A stretch of DNA of 64,000 nucleotides, taken from positions 37,456,190-37,520,189 of the forward strand of contig CM045761.1 in the NCBI GenBank assembly GCA_025200525.1, read 5' to 3'. This document shows positions 47,026 to 58,574 of the stretch, piece after piece; positions within the stretch are counted from its first letter, which is position 1; each line of letters starts with the position of its first letter. The position numbers were made by a program, and so were the translations under genes. The DNA is from Camellia lanceoleosa (lineage: Eukaryota > Streptophyta > Magnoliopsida > Ericales > Theaceae). The notes below the pieces were generated by a model. It made no database searches. It worked only from the letters and a program-made list of their open reading frames with translations, and was not told where the DNA came from.

Positions 47026-48140
47026 TGTTGGAAAATAATGGATTTTCGGCAACTTTAATTCGAAATTAAAGTGGGACCGTCTGTTGAGATGGGTCTGAGT
47101 GGTTTTGTATTATTTTAAGTGAGAAGATTGTAATAAAAAAATAATGAGCTAAAACTATTAAGTTGTGAATGAGAATTGTCTCATAAAGTGGGCATCAATA
47201 AAGTTGGGTTTAAATTTGGACTTAGTCTTGGTTTGGACTGGGCCTAGACCTGTACTTGTGCATGTGTTGGGTTTGGTCTTAGACTTGGACTTGGACCTAG
47301 TCTTGAGCTTTGGGCTGAGCTGTGCTGGGCTTAGTTTGTGCATGTGTTTGAGATTGGGCTTAGACCGGGTTGTGACCTAACACCTGTATCCATTTTACAA
47401 GCCATTTAATTTAATTCTCAAAACTTATACGTTATATACACATTATAATTTATATAATGGTTTTAGAGTTTTGAACCTTTGTAACTCTAGTCCTAATGGC
47501 TAGAGTTGATGACATTTGATGACCTCATTGATGTTAGCCTTCATGGCTAAGACTCTCCTCTACTAGTATAAATAGAGGCCTTTCTCCTCCAACTTAATAG
47601 TTTTTTTTAGAGAGGTTTTGTGATGAAAAATGAGATGATGTTTTGAAACGAAAAGTTGGAGATGATTTTTTTATACCAAAGAAAATTTTTCCTATTTTCT
47701 TTTGTTAGCATCTTTTTTTGTTCTTGTTAGAGAGAGTGCAACCATTGTCAAGTTCGCCGAAACTATTCAGAATGTGCTTCTGTATTAGCTGGTTTTGACC
47801 GTCGTATCTTAGGAGACAGACGCCGACGTACCTCCGGCATCCATCAGGAGGCGTTGAATCTGTTTTAAGAAAACTGTGGTATCACACAGGTTTCGATTTG
47901 TTTCTTTTCTTATTATTTGTTCTTTAATTTTTTAGAATTTAGTTTACCTCGATGAGTTCTAATTTTTAGTTATCTATGTTAATAATTTGTTCTTTTAGTA
48001 TTGTAATCTAATTTATTTCTATATTTAGTTGTATCGTTTATTTTGTATTTCATCTTTTAATAAATAAAAAAATTGTTTTACCATTTCTATTTAATTTATT
48101 TTATATATTTTTCTTGTATTATTATGAAAAAATACCAACA
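47026..48140 (+). repeat. 5' LTR of the outer copia element
   Basis: 1115 bp. Includes a TATAAATAGAGG promoter-like box near 47568-47579 and a degenerate GGACTTGGACTT-like stretch near 47215-47330 that opens spurious frames on both strands. Confidence 0.92.
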
Positions 48141-49876
48141 ATCTTAAAACAGATTTTTTATAAATAGTTTTTGAAAAAATAATTTAGCTTTTATTTTAAT
48201 TTATTCTAGTAACTCTTAGAATTAAAATTAATTTAATTGCCTAGAGTTATTGAATTGTTTTGAGTTGTTTATTCATAATAATTTATTCATACAATTTATT
48301 TTTTGTTAATTAGTTGTTATTGCATGAGTTATTTGATTGTTAGTGTTTAAGTTGGTAGGAGTTTATAAAAATAAAAATTTTATTATGTAAGATTCTTACT
48401 ATTTTATTTAATTTGTTTGATTGTTTTCTTTTGTAACTAACTTTCTTTACAGGTTTACCTAAGAGAGAAAAGATGATATATAATACGAACAAATAAAATA
48501 TATTGGAATTAGTAAATTGGACTACTAATTGTTTATTTGAATAGGATTACCTTTACGTGGAATAAAAAATAATATTGGACCTTCAAAATTTTAGTGAAAT
48601 TTAATTATTCACTTTAGAGTTCAGTTTAATTTCGGATTTATTCCGTGTGTTGTTTTGAAAGTTTAGTAACAATTTCAATTTAATTTGATTAATCAAATTC
48701 TGGGAAAAAAAAAAAAGAGCTGAATTAAGAGATTCAGCTAGTCGAGAGGTTTTGAATGGTATAGAATATCTCTAAATAGGTTTGTTTTGGGAGAAAATTT
48801 AGTAAAATAGTTTCAATTTTTCGATATAATGGTCTTATTTATGAGCTTGTTTATGATTGTGTTGCATTATCGCATGGTGGTATGACTTGGTATTGTAATG
48901 ATATTAACTCTTATTTATTCTATTTATTTTTAGTTGTATCAATTATGAGTTCTTTCATGTCTTGATGTGTAATTAAGGAAATTACTCCAAAATATTTTTA
49001 TATTCATGGAATGATAAATTGAAATTTAACTCTATTTTTATATATATTTGCTCATAATTGCATGGTTGGATTGCTAACATTATGACTATAATATTCCTTT
49101 ATGTATAATTGATTTATAGCCATGCAACTCATGACATTCTTGTAACTGCAATGCATCTATAGCCTTTGAATTACACATTGCGAGTTATAGTTGAAATTAC
49201 TTGTGTAATATTCACTTTATTGATTCATTAACTCATCTTGTATCCAAGTGTGTACATAAACAGTGAGTATGGAGATTTAGTAGCAACAAGGATAGAGTTT
49301 TGTAATGTACTTTATACAAAGATAAGCATTACAAGTGGAGAAGTGTGTTCTTGGCTAAACAGACGATTCCAGATGCAACCATGAACTCCGTTTTGCAGAT
49401 TTAGACAATTTGTAATTGTAATAGTTGTAGTTGCATTTCCATTTCCATTTGTAGTAGTTTTAATTTCTAATTTGTAATAGTTTCACCAAAATGAAAGGAA
49501 AGGGAGAAGGAAAGAAATTATAAACCTTCGGATTTAAAGAAAGTCTTTGGGATTAATTTTATTATTCCCAAAGTGTTTTGGTTTTCTGTAATAGAAACCA
49601 AAGTTTAGCCTTGGCTAAAGAGTAATAGAAACCAAAGTTTAGCCTTAGCTAAAAAGTATTTCTGATTTGTTCAGAAATGACATCTAAGCTGGATTTGGTT
49701 TCAAACCTTTGTGGTTTGAGGAAATCTTTGGGTTTAATCATTTTATTTCCAAAATGTTGGAAAACCAAGTTTAGAGAAAGTCTTTGGTTATAATCTGATT
49801 ATTTCCAAAGTGTTTTGGGTTTGAGAGAAGAAACCAAATTTTAGCATTAGTCAGAAATAATGGGCTTAGTTCCGGG
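48141..49876. other. Copia leader region left of the gypsy insertion
   Basis: No coding frame remains. 49520-49860 holds repeats built on AAGTCTTTGG(G/T)-TTAAT-TATTTCCAAA(G)TGTTTTGG, three to four diverged copies. A 34-bp unit (AGTAATAGAAACCAAAGTTTAGC...) is duplicated in tandem near 49585-49650. I did not identify the primer-binding site. Confidence 0.6.
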
Positions 49877-51466
49877 TGTGACACCCTGAACGTTTAATTA
49901 AATACTATATAAATATTTATAGTTAATATAATTATGATTGTATGTGATGATATATTATTAAATAAATAAATATAGAAATCTAATTTGGCTTTGGGTTATC
50001 AAATATGGGATTAATTAGAAATTATTATTTGAGGCCAAATTAACACATTTATAGAATTATAATACTAGATGGGTCAAATTAGAGTTAAAAATAGTAAATA
50101 AATAATGATATTGATAACAAGAATAATAATAATAATCTGTAAAGTAAACTAAAATAAATAATTTTATGATAAAGTGCAATTTAATTTACAATAGGAACAC
50201 TGGAAATTTAGCACCAAAATAAATAAATAAATAAAAAGAAAAGAAAATTAGTGAACTATTGTTAGCCCAGCAAATTCTTAGTAATGTTGGCCCAAACAAT
50301 GCCTTAATAATGCTGGCCCAAGTATATGTATTTAAGAGGAATCTATACTTATCCTAAAAGATTCAAATCTCTGATTAAAATCTATAATTAAAATTCAAAT
50401 CTATTAGCATAATAATGGCCCTCCATAGAGAGGTTACGTGTCACCCAACCAAGGCTTAGTTAGTAGTATAAAAGAAGTAAGAGTGTTTGTGAATAAAGGA
50501 AGGAAAAACGAAAGAAAGAAAGAAAGAAAGAAAGAAAAACAAGAGGGAGGTATGTGAATACCGAAACTAAGGAGCCTATAGTAAAAAGGTTGTGATAGTG
50601 GAATAAGGTTAAAGGTCAATAGTAAGGTGAGTTATATTATACATTGAGTCACCATAATATATTTTACGTATGTTTTGACTTACCATAATGTATTTTATAC
50701 AAGTTATGTTTTATAAATTATATAAATATTTCAGTTATGTGGTTTAATTTCTAAACCCTATTTGTGAAAATAAAACCCATAGATATGTTTGTTTATATTT
50801 TAAAGAATATTTGACTAAGACCTTATAAACAATTGTGTTTTGTAAGTACCACCACGGGAGTCCCATGTCTTGGAGAACTTAAATAACCATTGACCTCTTT
50901 TTGACCACTTAGTGGTCCTCTGTTTGTCATGAATCCATTGACCTCTGTTCTGTTTTTTTCTGTACCGTGGTTATGGTTATTTATTTACATAATGTCGGTA
51001 TTTCAGTTTCTACCACTTAAATAATTTATTTACCAAATTGAGTTATGTAAATGGTTTGGCTTAACTAACTATCCATGGTTATTTTATATTCCCTATACTC
51101 TTAGTATAATATTTCTCACTCTGTTGTGTGCTTATAGCTGTTACCCTTTCAGGTGACGAGATGTAGGGGAAACTCATAACCCCACAAAATGGAACCCGCA
51201 CATAGATTGCTGTTGAACCATTTTTTTTATCTTTTTTTTTTTTTTTTTTTTTGCTTCCTTTTTGTGCTATTCAAGGCCGGTCACTGATTAATAAAATAAC
51301 TAAAGCCCTATAGATGTATTTTCTTTTTTTAAAAAAAAATAGTAAAATGAAGTAAATTTTATGTTTACTTATTTTTATTTCCGCTTGCGTAGTTTAATTT
51401 GCTACAAATAAAATAAGTTAGTAAGTTGCGACTCCAACCCTAAGCCCTTGGGGTTGGGTCATGACA
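49877..51466 (+). repeat. 5' LTR of the gypsy element
   Basis: 1590 bp. Contains GAAAGAAAGAAAGAAAGAAA (near 50510-50535), which is shorter in the 3' LTR, and a T-run at about 51232-51252. Confidence 0.93.
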
Positions 51467-51470
51467 AAAG

Positions 51471-51482
51471 TGGTATCAGAGC
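51471..51482 (+). other. Primer-binding site of the gypsy element
   Basis: TGGTATCAGAGC, complementary to the 3' end of plant initiator-Met tRNA, four bases after the 5' LTR. Confidence 0.93.
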
Positions 51483-51671
51483 AACGGTTCAAAAAACAAA
51501 AGAAAAACTATTTTAATTTGATCAGAAAGTTTAAAAAGCTATAAATAAATCTATAAATAAAACTATATAGCTAAGAAAATATAGTAAAATAAAAATAAAA
51601 TAATAATAAATATTTACCTGCGACATTAGTTTTTTTGTGTAAAATCTCACGTTTATTCTGGTGTTGTAGGA

Positions 51672-52205
51672 ATGTCAAAGATTTATTTTGATGATGCATT
51701 TTGGGATGAGCTTTAGGCCATCAATTTAGATGAAATCTTAGCCGACCACCCCGCCCCCGCTCCCGTCCCCGCTTCACCTGAAGGTTGGGGAGACTCAGAG
51801 GACATAGTCAGGGGACTGCACCCAGGCCTTGCTCGGTTGATGGGTCGGCCAGTTTATATCCAGGTTGATCCCACCGACGTCCCACATTTATTATGGAGAC
51901 ATAGCCTTGTCGATACACGCAGACGTTTTCTTGGACTATCTCGTGTCCTTTGCGTCGCCCTAGGACATGACCGCCCACATTATATTATAGGCCCTCCACT
52001 CCTAGAGTTTGTGGCCAGAAGGGGGAATGTGTACCATGAGGATTATATTTTCACTACAGTCCCTAACCTGCTAGAAATAATTAATGTTCAAAATGTTGAC
52101 TTTAATAATGACCTGTCATATGTTGAGACACTTGGCTGGATTGTCGACCGAGCATTTTTGGGACACATACAGTGCATCCCCATTTTCACAGTCCAAGTAG
52201 CATGA
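51672..52205 (+). pseudogene. Extra reading frame before gag in the gypsy element, about 177 codons
   Basis: One frame runs from ATG (51672) to TGA (52203-52205), broken only by TAG at codon 15 (51714-51716). The N-terminal part is acidic and then Pro/Ala-rich (residues 25-35). The rest has VYIQVDPTDVPHLLWRHSLVDT, RRRFLGLSRVL and a long hydrophobic C-terminal half. I recognise no domain. It is not gag: the gag-like frame starts at 52542. Ogre/Tat-type gypsy elements have an ORF upstream of gag, but this element is a chromovirus. It may be a captured host exon or an element-specific protein. A single lesion over 177 codons suggests it was coding until recently. Confidence 0.6.
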
Positions 52206-52541
52206 ATGTGTTTTGGAGTAGTCCAGTTGGGGTGGGAATTTGAGTTTTTTATGCAGTACTATTTCCTATGATTTTTCGGCCCATTTGACACACCACTCTA
52301 AATTTGGGTAGCAGAAAATCTTTTGTACGCTTACCATGATGTGTTCTAATCCCTTTTTTGTTGACTTTTTGTTTTTGTGTACCATAGGGATGAGACACTA
52401 ACATATTTGACTAATGTAATATGAATTGTAAAAAAAAATAAAAAATGTAAAGTTGGCATTTTATATAAATATAGATTGCACTACACATGCTTATATATAT
52501 GCTGCGTTGTGAATGTAACGCCTCGTTTATTACTTTGTAGA

Positions 52542-55500
52542 ATGGCTAATAATGGTAATGGAAGTGAGTCATCAGTTAGTGGCACTGAATCGATGGAAAA
52601 AATAATGGAAAGAGCGGTTACTAGCTTTTTGCAAGCCTTGCAGACTAACATCAACAATGGGACGCCGAAACGGCAAGAAGAGCTAGTTACCATAAAAGAG
52701 TTCTAGGATCTGAAACCTACCACATTTATCGGCGGCCTAGACCCAATGGTAGCAGACATTTGGGTTAAAGACATGGAAAAAAAATTTCGCGCCCTACTCT
52801 GCACCGAAAGACAAAAGGTAACTTTCGCCACTTTCACTTTCAAAGACAATGCACAGGAATGATGGCTTCTCACTCTGGCCAAAAAAGAAATTACAACTTA
52901 GGCAAGATTCTTGGAAGTATTCTATGAAAAATGCTTTCCAAATTCATTGCGGGAACAGAAGGCATCCGAATTCATACATCTAAAACAAGGAACCATGACG
53001 GTGGCCGAATATGATAGCAAGTTCACACAACTCGCTTGGTTTGCAACATACGTCATCCCCACCGAAACTCAAAAAGCAAGAAAATTTGAAGTAGGATTTG
53101 ATGCTGGAATTAAAGACAGGCTCGAGGTCTTGAAACTGCCAACCTATGCAGAAGTGGTGGACTGGGCGTACATTGCAGAAAAGAGGATTAAAGCCTCGCG
53201 TTCCGGGAAACCAAGCCACAAGAAACGATTCTGGGAAAGAGATAACAAAAGATCCGGTGTTGCGTCTTCTAAAAAGGTGAATATGGGCACAACCCGCTTA
53301 GGCCATCAAGGTCCTACCAACCCCTGAGGTGGCACTGTTCCAATTTGCCCCACTTGTGAGAGGGCTCATTGGGGACAATGCTATCGAGACACGAGAGCAT
53401 GTTTTAAATGCGAACAAGTTGGGCACTTGCTGAGGGATTGTCCAAAGTTGACTAATCCTACAACCAGCCCCTCTGGCCCAGTCAGGAGACTCGCAGGACC
53501 TGGAGGAGAGAAGAAGGACCAAAAACGCCAAGGTCGGGCTTTCGCCTTAGTACCTAGAAAACTAGAAGTTACCGAAAACGTTGTGTCAGGTTTACTTTTT
53601 ATCCACGGTCATTTAGCTCATGTCCTCATTGACTATGGGTCAACTCATTCTTTTGTTGCACCACACTTTGCTGCCAAGTTGGCGTCAATACCCAAACCAT
53701 TAGGATATATATTGTTTGTGTCTTTTCTTTCCGGTAAGTCTACTTGCAGTACCGATGTGTATAGGTCTTGTGCTATATTCTTAAAAGGTAAAACCTTATA
53801 TATAGACTTGATTCCCCTCCGCATTGGGAACTTTGATGTAATCATAGGTATGGATTGGCTGGCTGCCAACCACGCCTCTATCGATTGTAAAGCCAAAAAG
53901 GTCTCCCTCAGATTACCAAACCAACCTGAACTTATCTTTGATAGGGCTGGACTTTCTAACCCTCCCTGTATTATATCCTCCATGACGGCTTAACGACTTC
54001 TAAGAAAGGTTGTGGTAGTTATATTTGTCATGTGATTGATACACAAAAAGAGGCCCCCACCGTTGATGCAATCCCCGTGGTTCGAGAATTCCTGGATGTT
54101 TTTCTTGAAGATCTACTCGGTATTCCAGTTGATCGGGAGATTGAATTCATCGTTGAAACCCAACCTGGCACACAACCAATATCAAAAGCTCCTTATCGCA
54201 TGTTGATGACAGAATTGAAAGAGCTGAAGACTCAACTCCAGGAACTATTGGACAAAGGTTTTATTCGACCTAGTACCTCACCTTAGGGAGCTCCAGTATT
54301 GTTCGTAAAGAAAAAGAATGGCACAATGAGATTGTGCATCAATTATTGGGAGCTGAACAAGGTCACCATCAAGAATCAGTATCATCTGCCATGAATCGAT
54401 GACTTGTTCGATTAACTTCAAGGCACCCAAGTATTCTCCAAAATCGATTTGCGTTCTGGCTACCATCAGCTAAAAGTCAAAACAGAAAGCATCGAAAAGA
54501 CTGCCTTCAGAACCCATTACGGGCACTACGAGTTTCTTGTCATGCCTTTTGGCGTCACAAATGCCCCAGCAGCCTTCATGGACTTCATGAACCAAGCGTT
54601 CAAACCCTATATTGACGAGTTTATCATCGTCTTCATTGACGACATCCTCATATACTCCAAGTCACCAGAGGCCCATGAACAACACTTGCGAATGGTTCTA
54701 CAACACTATGTAATCACAAACTTTATGCCAAGTTGAAGAAATGCGAATTTTTTATCACTAGTGTACACTTTCTCGGTCATGTCATTGACAAAGATGGTAT
54801 CTCGGTTGACCCCCAAAAAGTTACAGCAATCGTGGACTGGCCACAACCTACTAATGTGTCAGAAATCTGAAATTTCTTGGGTCTAGCTAGCTATTATCAA
54901 CGTTTCGTGCAAGATTTCTCAAAAATAGCATCGCCCTTGACTCAGCTAACTCAAAAGAACACACCCTTTGAATGGACTGATAAACAGGAGCGTTGCTTTC
55001 AAGAATTAAAAAGTCGACTTGTGTCAGCCCCTATACTAGCACTCCCTACCGGAGCAAATGGGTTCGTAATCTATAGTGATGCCTCATACAATGGTTTGGG
55101 TTGTGTTCTCATGCAAAACAGAAAAGTCATTGCTTATGCGTCGCGACAACTAAAGACTCATGAGAAAAACTACCTGACTCATGATTTGGAATTGGCTGCG
55201 GTGATCTTTGCTTTCAAAATCTGGCGTCATTATCTTTACGGTGCAACCTGCGAGATTTACACTGATCACAAGAGTCTTAAATATCTGTTCACATAAAAGG
55301 AATTGAATATGAGGCAACGACGGTGGTTAGAATTTATGAAAGACTATGATGTAGAGATCCATCACCATTCGGGCAAAGCTAAGGTGGTGGCAGACGCACT
55401 GAGCTGAAAGACGACGAGAAGTTTGGCATGTGCTCTCGTTTCTCGCAAGATCAATGGGTTGCTCGCCAATGTAACCGTGGAGCCTACATTGATTGAAGAA

Positions 55501-56907
55501 ATTAAAGCGCACTAATGGGAAGATAAACTTTTGAAGAAAAAGTACGAGGAACGAGGAACACGCTTGATCCTGATTTCATTATAAGCAATGGGATATTGAA
55601 ATTTCGGAATCGAATTTGCATACCCGACATCCCGGAACTCAAGAAGAAGATATTGGAGGAAGCTCATAACTCGAGATTTGCAATCCACCCTAGCAACACA
55701 AAGATGTCATGATCTGAAGGAACACTACTGGTGGACCGGAATGAAAAGAGATATAACAAGCCATGTTTCCAAATGACTGCATTGTCAGCGTATTAAAATG
55801 GAATATTAGAGACCTGCAGGACTGCTGTAACCACCCCCTATTCATGAATGGAAATGGGAGCACATTACTATGGACTTCGTGGTTGGGCTACCACAGTCAT
55901 TTTCGAAGAATGATGCAATATGGGTCATAGTAGACCGATTAACGAAGTGAGAGCATTTTCTACTAATCATGTACCCTCTGAATAAGTTTGCCACTTTATA
56001 TATCAAGGAGATTATTCGTTTGCATGGTATCCCAGTTTCGATCGTGTCTGACCGAGACCCTCGCTTCATGTCTCACTTTTGGAATAAATTGCAAGAAGCT
56101 TTGGGAACTACACTGAAGTTCAGCACGGCTTATCATCCACAAACCGATGGACAATCTGAAAGAACAATCCAGACGTTGGAAGATATGTTACGTGTATGCG
56201 TGTTGGACCTCAAAGGTAACTGGGATGAGCACCTACCTTTAGTGGAATTCGCCTATAACAACACCTATCAGGCAAGCGTTGGGATGGAGCCGTACGAAGC
56301 TCTGTATGGAAGGAGATGTCAATCACCTCTGTGCTGGATGGAGGTCGGGGACAAGAAATTGTTAGGCCCCGAGATCGTGCAAGTCACAAGTGAGAAAATC
56401 CTATTCATCCAACAGCGAATTCGCATTGCTCAGAGCCGCCAAAAAAGTTATGCAGATACTCGGAGACGGGACTTGAAATTTCAAGTAGGGGATCATGTGT
56501 TCCTCAAAATCTCACCAACAAGAAGAGTGATCCAATTCGGGAAGTGAGGAAAGCTAAACCCACGTTACATCGGGCCATTCGAGATACTGGAAAGGATTGG
56601 TCTTGTAGCCTATCGCCTTGCACTACCTGCTGAACTATCCAATGTCCACAATGTGTTTCACGTTTCAACGCTTCGACAGTACCTCCGAGATCCAGAACAT
56701 ATCATCGACTATGAAAACCTAGAAGTTCAAGAAGATCTCTCTTATGAAAAGCAACCAGTGCAGATTCTTGATCGTCGTGATCAAATTCTCCGAAACAAGA
56801 CCATACCATTGGTAAAGGTCTTATGGCGAAATCATCGTATCGAAGAAGCTACGTGGGAAACGGAGAGTCAAATGCGAACTAAATACCCACACCTCTTTGA
56901 AAATTAA
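52542..56907 (+). pseudogene. Gypsy gag-pol polyprotein with chromodomain, decayed
   Basis: Starts MANNGNGSESSVSG (52542), right after a pyrimidine-rich TTTATTACTTTGTAG that could be a splice acceptor. Gag has FYEKCFPNSLREQKASEF. The zinc knuckle is CFKCEQVGHLLRDC (about 53403). Protease has LIDYGSTHSF, with Tyr where most relatives have Ser. Reverse transcriptase has [14 protein letters not shown] sequence, [13 protein letters not shown] and [11 protein letters not shown] (about 54640). RNase H has [17 protein letters not shown] (about 55070). Integrase has [21 protein letters not shown] and [17 protein letters not shown] (about 56130). The chromodomain has [14 protein letters not shown] (about 56820). 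About sixteen in-frame stops and frameshifts near 53991, 54710 and 55545 inactivate it. Most stops stand where the family has Gln, Arg or Trp. Confidence 0.95.
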
Positions 56908-56941
56908 GGTACGACAAGTTTTGGGACAAACTTCTATTTAG

Positions 56942-56952
56942 AATGGGAGAAA
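56942..56952 (+). other. Polypurine tract of the gypsy element
   Basis: AATGGGAGAAA directly before the 3' LTR, the usual primer site for plus-strand DNA synthesis. Confidence 0.85.
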
Positions 56953-58574
56953 TGTGACACCATGAACGTTTAATTAAATACTACATAAATATTTATAGTT
57001 AATATAATTATGGTTGTATGTGATGATATATTATTAAATAAATAAATATAGAAATCTAATTTGGCTTTGGATTATCAAATATGGGATTAATTAGAAATTA
57101 TTATTTGAGGCCAAATTAACACATTTATGGAATTATAATACTAGATGGGTCAAATTAGAGTTAAAAATAGTAAATAAATAATGATATTGATAACAAGAAT
57201 AATAATAATAATCTGTAAAGTAAAATAAAATAAATAATTTTATGATAAAGTGGAATTTAATTTACAATACGAACACTGAAAATTTAGCACCAAAATAAAT
57301 AAATAAACAAAAAGAAAAGAAAATTAGTAAACTATTGTTGGCCCAGCAAATTCTTAGTAATGTTGGCCCAAACAATGCCTTAATAATGCTGGCCCAAGTA
57401 TATGTATGTAAGAGGCATCTATACTTATCCTAAAAAATTAAAATCTCTGATTTAAATCTATAATTAAAATTCAAATCTCTGATTCAAATCTATAATTAAA
57501 ATTCAAATCTATTAGCATAATAATGGCCCTCCATAGAGAGGTTACGTGTCACCCAACCAAGGCTTAGTTAGTAGTATAAAAGAAGTAAGAGTGTTTGTGA
57601 ATGAAGGAAGGAAAAACGAAAGAAAGAAAGAAAAATGAGAGGGAGGTACGTGAATACTGAAACTAAGGAGCCTATAGTAAAAAGGTTGTGGTAGTGGAGT
57701 AAGGTTAAGGGTCAATAGTAAGGTGAGTTATATTATACATTGAGTCACCATAATATATTTTACGTATGTTTTGACTTACCATAATGTATTTTATACAAGT
57801 TATGTTTTATAAATTATTATAAATTATATAAATATTTCAATTACGTGGTTTAATCTCTGAATCCTATTTGTAAAAATGAAACCCATGGATATGTTTGTTT
57901 ATATTTTAAAGAATATTTGACTAAGACCTTATAAACAATTATGTTTTGTAAGTACCACCACGGGAGTCCCATGCCTTGGGGGACTTAAATAACCATTGCC
58001 CTCTGTTTGACCACTTCGTGGTCCTCTGTTTGTCATGGATCCATTGACCTTTGTTCTGTTTTTTTCTGTACCGTGGTTATGGTTATTTATTTACATAATA
58101 TTGGTATTGCAATTTCTGCCACTTAAATAATTTATTTATCAAATTGAGTTATGTAAATGGTTTGGCTTAACTAACTATCCATGGTTATTTTATATTCCCT
58201 ATACTCTTGGCATAATATTTCTCACTCTGCTGTGTGCTTATAGCTGTTATACTTTCAAGTGACGAGATGTAGGGGAAACTCATAACCCCACAAAATGGAA
58301 CCCGCACATGGATTGCTGTTGAACCATTTTTTTTTTATCTTTCTTTTTTTTTTTTTTTTTTTGCTTCCTTTTTGTACTACTCGGGGCCGGTCACTGATTA
58401 ATAAAATAACTAAAGCCCTATAGATGTATTTTCTTTTTTTTTTTAAATAGTAAAATGAAGTAAATTTTTTGTTTGCTTATTTTTATTTCTGCTTGCGCAG
58501 TTTAATTTGCTACAAATAAAATAAGTTAGTAAGTTGTGACTCCAACCCTAAGCCCTTGGGGTTGGGTCGTGACA
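56953..58574 (+). repeat. 3' LTR of the gypsy element
   Basis: 1622 bp. Longer than its partner mainly through a duplicated AAATCTCTGATTTAAATCTATAATTA-type block near 57440-57510. In the first 80 bases it differs from the 5' LTR at about three positions. Confidence 0.93.

Larger units (their letters stand above)
49877..58574 (+). mobile_element. Ty3/gypsy chromovirus element, 8698 bp, nested in copia
   Basis: LTRs at 49877-51466 and 56953-58574 start TGTGACACC and end GTC(A/G)TGACA. The flanks read CCGGG (49872-49876) and CCGAG (58575-58579), a 5-bp duplication with one mismatch. TGGTATCAGAGC (51471-51482) is an intact initiator-Met tRNA primer site, and AATGGGAGAAA (56942-56952) is the polypurine tract. 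Pol order RT-RNase H-integrase with a C-terminal chromodomain places it among the chromoviruses (a Tekay/Del-like clade is my guess). Many premature stops make it inactive. Confidence 0.95.

Noticed and set aside
47158..47380. Overlapping frames on both strands rich in Leu/Asp/Val or Lys/Ser/Thr
   Set aside because: Produced by GGACTT-like simple repeats in the copia LTR; the same frames recur in the other LTR at 62028-62382.
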